Position numbers and translations under genes: made by a program
The notes under the pieces: model-generated
Told to the model about the DNA's origin: nothing
What the model saw: the letters and a program-made list of their open reading frames with translations, nothing else
The model's database searches: none
IMG/VR virus record: IMGVR_UViG_3300035698_006339
Location: 1-33,328 of that record
DNA length: 33,328 nucleotides
Strand: one strand, 5' to 3'
Origin: a virus
Part shown: one piece after another, positions 29,088 through 33,328 of the stretch
How the letters are laid out: every line of letters starts with the position of its first letter
Numbering within the stretch: the first letter of the stretch is position 1

Positions 29088-30245
29088 ATGAATTTACAAT
29101 ATGTCGAAAATTTTGCCGACGGCAAGGTTGTATTACTTGTGTACGGTGCGATCGGTGGCGATGAGGGTGTCAATGGCGCCCGTTTTGCTGAGGTCATAAA
29201 CTACTTGCAACACGAGCCTGCAGTTCACGAGATCGAGGTGAGAATCAACTCTCACGGCGGCGTCGTTCTTGATGCGCTCAACATATTCAACGCAATACGA
29301 GGTTCTAAAAAGCCATGCAACACCGTCATCGACGGCATTGCGGCGAGCTCGGGCGGTTTGGTAGCAATGGCGGGGCACAAGAGAATGATCAACGATTTCG
29401 GTCGTTTAATGGTTCACGCGCCTCAATTGTCAGACAAGGTCAGGGTTGACCTTGATGAGAATGTGATCAAAATGCTTGATCAGTTTCAAGACCTCATCGC
29501 CGACCTATTGACGGCAAATTCAAGGCACGAAAAGGCTCAGATCAACGCAATGATCAGCGCCGAGACATGGTTCACGGCTGACCAAGCACTCGCCGACGGG
29601 TTCGTCGATGAGGTGCTCAATACCGACCGAGATTTCACGGAAATATTTAACGAGCTTGATCTTGCAAACGCTGATCTCGCTCTTGTAGTCAATCAAATAT
29701 CAAATCACAAAAACGTTCCAAAAATGGAGACAATCAAAAACACGCTAGGGCTTGACTCAAGTGTCAGCGAGCAAGTGGTGAACACGGCGATCAGTAAGAT
29801 CGTCAACGCCAAAGATGACGCCGAAAAGGCGCTCTTGAAAGAGCAAAATGCTCACAAAGCGACGAAAGACGCGCTTGACGTTGCCAACGTGGCAACAAAA
29901 GAGGTGAACGATGCGGCGGCAACGGCGTACGTTGAAAACGCTATCAAAGACGGCAAATTTAAGCCCGAACAAAAGGAAATCTTGACCGCTCAGGCGATCG
30001 AAAATCTCGGCGATTTCAAGGCTATTTGTAAGTCAATCGCAACACCCGCGAAAAGAATCACCGACACGATCGACACCGAGGGCGACGCTAAGAAAGCGAA
30101 AGCGGGCGAGGTTGTCAACGGTAAACTTGACGGCAAGACTTTCAGAGAAATCGAGAAAGATGCGCCTCAAGTTCTTGCGCAATTGCTTGTGAACGAACCA
30201 ACAAAGCACGCCGAGCTTTATGCGGCACAATACCCGAAAGCGTAA
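29088..30245 (+). CDS. Head maturation protease (ClpP-like) fused to scaffold region
   Basis: The 385-residue protein has an N-terminal ClpP-like serine protease: RINSHGGVVLDALNIFNA, the active Ser87 in IDGIAASSGG, His110 in RLMVHAP, and the later WFTADQALADGFVDEVL element. After about residue 200 follows a coiled-coil, K/E/A-rich scaffold part, with YVENAIKDGKFKPEQKEI, as in Mu-like protease/scaffold proteins. It processes the capsid and itself during head maturation. The gene starts the late block and is split from portal and minor head genes by the accessory island. Confidence 0.9.
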   Translation: MNLQYVENFADGKVVLLVYGAIGGDEGVNGARFAEVINYLQHEPAVHEIEVRINSHGGVVLDALNIFNAIRGSKKPCNTVIDGIAASSGGLVAMAGHKRMINDFGRLMVHAPQLSDKVRVDLDENVIKMLDQFQDLIADLLTANSRHEKAQINAMISAETWFTADQALADGFVDEVLNTDRDFTEIFNELDLANADLALVVNQISNHKNVPKMETIKNTLGLDSSVSEQVVNTAISKIVNAKDDAEKALLKEQNAHKATKDALDVANVATKEVNDAAATAYVENAIKDGKFKPEQKEILTAQAIENLGDFKAICKSIATPAKRITDTIDTEGDAKKAKAGEVVNGKLDGKTFREIEKDAPQVLAQLLVNEPTKHAELYAAQYPKA

Positions 30246-30293
30246 ACTCGGGCACTCAATTCATTTATTTAAAAATCATCTAAAAAAAACACG

Positions 30294-31388
30294 ATGAAAA
30301 CAATTTTCTCATTTATGAGTGCTTTCTTGATCGGCGTCGTACTGGCGACCGTTGCGGGCACTTTTGGGGTTGAAATCAACCCATTAATCGGCGGCGTCGC
30401 AACGACTGGCGCCCTCGCCATTTCGGGCGTGCATTCGTTCGTCTCAGGTATTTCACAAGTCGGCACCCTTTGCGCTTTGCAAAAAGAGGTTTGGGTCGCT
30501 GATATTATGGAAAACCTATTCCTCGGCAACGAGTTCATCACGCGCTCGATTGACGACGGTGCAATGATCAACAACTCAATAGTGCATATTCCTCAAGCGG
30601 GCAACGCGCCGAGCATTGTGAAGAACCGTGCTGTCTTTCCCGCAACAATTTCAGAAAGAACCGACGCCGAATTGACGTACTCAGTTGCCAACTTTACAAC
30701 TGACCCGATCAGAGTGCGAAACTTTGACGAGGTTCAAGTATCGTACGCAAAGAGGCAATCAGTTCTAGGCGAGCACACGAGCGCATTGAGCGAGAGAATG
30801 GGCGACGAGGTTGCTCAGATTTGGGCACCGACGGCAGACGCCTCGCTTGTTCTTAGAACAACTGGAGCTGCAACGGCTGATCTTGCTCACGCAACCGCAA
30901 CGGGTACGAGGTTGAGATTGACGAAAGAGGACGTTGCGAAAATGGCTAAAAAGTTAGACAAGGACAGAATGCCAAAGCAAGGGAGAACGTTGCTTTTGAG
31001 CCCCGAAATGTACTACGAGTTGTTTGAGGTTGATCAATTGATTCTTGCCGATGCAATGGGTCGTGTAGCGTTGCCAGAGGGTGCGATCAACCGTTTGTTC
31101 GGTTTCGACATCATGGTGAGAGATACGATTGTGACATACAACAACAACGCGGCGGGTGTCAAGAAAGCGGTCGGTGCGGCTGATGCGGCAACTGATTGCC
31201 TCGGAGCTATTGCATGGTCTAAATTTGCGACGCGTCACGCGTTAGGGTCTGTCGGGGTTTACTTGAACGAGGCGCAAGCTGAGCATTTCGGTGACATCAT
31301 GAGTGCCGAGGTCAATCTCGGTGCGAGCATTTCAAGAACCGACTCGAAAGGTATCGTCGGAATTGCTCAAGGTTACGTTGCACCATAA
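30294..31388 (+). CDS. Major capsid protein with hydrophobic N-terminus
   Basis: The 364-residue protein follows the protease, the standard place of an HK97-fold major capsid protein. Features are EVWVADIMENLFLGNEF (the usual start of the mature protein in this capsid group), RAVFPATISERTDAELTYS and a late AEHFGDIMSAEVNLGAS. Residues 1-50 are unusually hydrophobic (FSFMSAFLIGVVLATVAGTF), resembling a membrane segment; it may be a cleaved prodomain. The only sensible start is ATG 30294, 48 bases after the protease stop. A strong terminator follows. Confidence 0.8.
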   Translation: MKTIFSFMSAFLIGVVLATVAGTFGVEINPLIGGVATTGALAISGVHSFVSGISQVGTLCALQKEVWVADIMENLFLGNEFITRSIDDGAMINNSIVHIPQAGNAPSIVKNRAVFPATISERTDAELTYSVANFTTDPIRVRNFDEVQVSYAKRQSVLGEHTSALSERMGDEVAQIWAPTADASLVLRTTGAATADLAHATATGTRLRLTKEDVAKMAKKLDKDRMPKQGRTLLLSPEMYYELFEVDQLILADAMGRVALPEGAINRLFGFDIMVRDTIVTYNNNAAGVKKAVGAADAATDCLGAIAWSKFATRHALGSVGVYLNEAQAEHFGDIMSAEVNLGASISRTDSKGIVGIAQGYVAP

Positions 31389-31412
31389 GTAACACCAACT
31401 CATTGAATTTGA

Positions 31413-31443
31413 AAAGGGGCGGCTCTCGGCCGCCCCTTTCTTT
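31413..31443 (+). terminator. Strong terminator after major capsid gene
   Basis: GGGGCGGC (31416-31423) pairs with GCCGCCCC (31429-31436) around the loop TCTCG, with AA/TT extending the stem, followed by TTTCTTT. Ending most transcripts here would give the capsid gene the highest mRNA level and reduce read-through into tail genes. Confidence 0.85.
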
Positions 31444-31463
31444 AACCCCCAAAACCGAACGAA

Positions 31464-32219
31464 ATGAAAATATCGGAATTGAAAAAAATCGCAGCTGAGT
31501 TCATCAAGGGTAAGAACCCAAAGAACGCAAAAGGGTGCTATGTCGCACCTGACGGCTCGGTTTTTTATAGAGATTACTCAGGCTTACAATATGCAAGAGC
31601 TCAAGCGGGTAACCCGCAAGAGGTTTGCGAGTTTGACGAGAAAGGCGATCTTGTAAAGCACAAAGATGCTGACGCCGAACGCGCTGATCTCTTGGTGAAA
31701 ATAAGCCAAGACCCGACAAGCAAATACCAAGTCGCACAACTGGCAAACCTCAGCAATGAGAGCTTGAGAAACTTGACAGCTGACTTGACCGCCCCATCAA
31801 CTACAACAGACGCAAAAGCGCCTCAAAATAGTGACGACGGTGACACGATCGACCTCGATCGAATGAAGCACGCCGACCTTGTTGCTTTATTGTTAGATAT
31901 TGACCCGACCCACGTGATCGAGAAAGAGACAAAAGGACAATTGAAAGACTTGATCGTTGCCTCGAACTCATTGACCGACCACGACGACGCGAAATTGATC
32001 TCAATGATCAAAGCGTTCGACCCTGAATTGATCACCGAGGACACGACCGACGAGGACGTTGTCAAAGTGCTAAGCAATGACGACCTCAAAGCGATCGTTC
32101 TCAATGTGAGAGACGGGGTTGAGGTCGACCAAGACATCACCGACAAATTGTTCACTCTCGACTCACCTGACGGCTCTGAGGACACTCAAGAGGACAGTGA
32201 CACCGATGAAAATAATTAA
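31464..32219 (+). CDS. Acidic head-tail region protein with repeated helical motif
   Basis: The 251-residue protein lies between capsid and sheath genes. Its start (MKISELKKIAAEFIKGKNP) and two later segments, MKHADLVALLLDIDPTHVI and DAKLISMIKAFDPELITED, look like related helix-extended-helix (HeH/SAP-like) units. The C-terminal tail is strongly acidic (GSEDTQEDSDTDENN). The place in Mu-like genomes corresponds to small head-tail joining genes. A head fibre or decoration role is possible; no catalytic residues are seen. Confidence 0.55.
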   Translation: MKISELKKIAAEFIKGKNPKNAKGCYVAPDGSVFYRDYSGLQYARAQAGNPQEVCEFDEKGDLVKHKDADAERADLLVKISQDPTSKYQVAQLANLSNESLRNLTADLTAPSTTTDAKAPQNSDDGDTIDLDRMKHADLVALLLDIDPTHVIEKETKGQLKDLIVASNSLTDHDDAKLISMIKAFDPELITEDTTDEDVVKVLSNDDLKAIVLNVRDGVEVDQDITDKLFTLDSPDGSEDTQEDSDTDENN

Positions 32220-32240
32220 CCCCCATTAAAACACGTTAAA

Positions 32241-33328
32241 ATGAACGATGTAAAATTTAATAGAGGCAACGGCGCACTCGGTCGACCACTTCCATCACGT
32301 GACCACGTGAGCGCGTTGTCCTTTCCGATGACTGACGCCAACTTGCCCGCGGGCTTTGAAACAACTGACCGTATCAAACTTGTGTACTCGCCCGCTGATG
32401 CTGAGGCGTTGGGTATTGTCGCAAGTGTAGCAACGACCGCAAAAGCTCACTATCACATTGATGAGTTCTTTCGATTAAACCCGAAAGGCGAGCTCTATAT
32501 CTACCTTTATGACGCCGCGGCAACAACAGCGGCGGTTTACTTGCAACCCGTTATTGAGTACCCTGAGAATGGTGAGATCAGACAAGCCGCGGTTTGGATT
32601 GACGACGGCATTCAAACGGCTGACGTCACCGACATGCAAAGCGTAGTTTCGGCGATGAGAATCGTGCATCGACCTTTCTCGGTTGTTTGTGGTTTCTCTG
32701 ATTATGCCGCGGCGAACGATTGGAGCCTTGCGCCTGATTTGCGAGCTCTTGAGGCTGACGGTGTCGGCGTTGTGATTGGAGCCTCGGGCTCAGGTCTTGG
32801 CGCGTCGATTACAACGACGGGCAACAACATGCCCGCGATCGGTGCGGTACTTGGTGCCGTTTCTTTGGCGTCTGTTCATGAGTCGATTGGTTGGGTTGCA
32901 AAATTCAATTTCAGCGACGGCGTTGAGCTTGAAAAGCCAGTTATCGGCGACAAGGCTGACTTTGTCAATGATCACCCTGACACTCTATTGACGGCACTGA
33001 CGACAAAAGGGTACATATTTTTCAAAAAGCACCTCGGCATCACTGGGTCATACGCGAACGACTCGTCGAACGCTGACCTTGCGACGTCAGATTATGCGTA
33101 TATCGAAAACACCCGAACAATTGACAAGGCAATCAGAGGCGTGCGAACGTTTCTTTTGCCTCAGTTATCGAGCCCTGTGTATTTGAACGACGACGGCACC
33201 TTGAGAGAGGACACCGTCGCAAATTTCAGAGCCCTCGCGTTGAGAGCTCTCGATCAAATGCAACAAGCGGGTGAAATATCGGCGCGTGACGTGGTCATTG
33301 ACCCGACTCAGCCGATACTCAGCACGAG
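32241..33328 (+). CDS. Tail sheath protein (DUF2586-like), N-terminal part
   Basis: From ATG 32241 the frame stays open to the end of the window and continues after the overlap to TAA at 164, giving a 391-residue protein. It has NRGNGALGRPLPSRDHVSAL near the start, a domain with VYLQPVIEYPENGEIRQAA, and GVGVVIGASGSGLG and GYIFFKKHLGITGSYAND in the second half, which fit the contractile sheath (DUF2586) of Bacteroidota phages. Tube and chaperone genes follow. The gene is artificially cut by linearisation. Confidence 0.8.
   Translation, partial: MNDVKFNRGNGALGRPLPSRDHVSALSFPMTDANLPAGFETTDRIKLVYSPADAEALGIVASVATTAKAHYHIDEFFRLNPKGELYIYLYDAAATTAAVYLQPVIEYPENGEIRQAAVWIDDGIQTADVTDMQSVVSAMRIVHRPFSVVCGFSDYAAANDWSLAPDLRALEADGVGVVIGASGSGLGASITTTGNNMPAIGAVLGAVSLASVHESIGWVAKFNFSDGVELEKPVIGDKADFVNDHPDTLLTALTTKGYIFFKKHLGITGSYANDSSNADLATSDYAYIENTRTIDKAIRGVRTFLLPQLSSPVYLNDDGTLREDTVANFRALALRALDQMQQAGEISARDVVIDPTQPILST
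33253..33328. repeat. Right copy of 76-base terminal direct repeat
   Basis: This is the exact repeat of bases 1-76. Its position is not next to the terminase genes or any evident packaging site, so it is most probably an assembly overlap. Confidence 0.95.

Noticed and set aside
1-33328. CRISPR array, tRNA or integration site
   Set aside because: No regularly spaced long repeats, no cloverleaf-like sequence and no integrase gene were seen by reading both strands; a tRNA search program was not available.

Overview
The window is a complete, circularly closed genome of a contractile-tailed (myovirus-like) phage of a Bacteroidota host. The first 76 bases are repeated exactly at the end (33253-33328), and the tail sheath gene runs off the right end and finishes at the left end in the same frame. 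The unique length is therefore 33252 bases and the ends are an arbitrary cut. The Bacteroidota assignment rests on promoter boxes of the TAnnTTTG type, A-rich leaders without Shine-Dalgarno sites, a VirE_N/VapE-type primase-helicase, and tail proteins of types familiar from Bacteroidota phages. I see no integrase, transposase, CI-type repressor, DNA polymerase or tRNA gene, so lysogeny is not supported.

Layout. (1) A late plus-strand block runs from 29088 through the window ends to 10014: ClpP-like head protease with scaffold region, major capsid protein, a head-tail region protein, sheath, tube, tail chaperones with a -1 frameshift site, tape measure, hub, spike, baseplate wedge proteins, fibers, then a lysis cassette (membrane/coiled-coil protein, CHAP-type endolysin, three-TM-type holin). 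(2) A convergent minus-strand early block (13163 to 10118) holds an SSB-like protein, a lone SbcC/RecN-like ATPase and small unknowns. The two blocks meet at a bidirectional terminator near 10041-10062. (3) A plus-strand block from 13410 holds small early genes, a DEAD/DEAH helicase, an HNH-like protein, the primase-helicase, an iteron-like array (probable origin), a VRR-NUC nuclease and a phage lipoprotein. It continues into packaging and head genes (TerS, TerL, Mu gp36-, gp29-, gpF- and gpG-like proteins) up to 27285. (4) An accessory island (27286-29087) separates these head genes from the protease/capsid genes. It carries a membrane protein, two AT-rich minus-strand genes and a small HTH-like minus-strand gene followed by a broken gene and a terminator.

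The control centre is the 13164-13409 gap. Two near-identical promoter/operator modules point outward from it, each with an ACTGATACAGT dyad upstream of a TATGTTTG box, so one DNA-binding protein could control both early arms. The structural genes are Mu-like in order and family but are paired with a conventional terminase instead of a transposase. Three places look like frame-broken genes (3533-3625, 15961-16107, 28609-28804); read data would show whether these are real or assembly errors.
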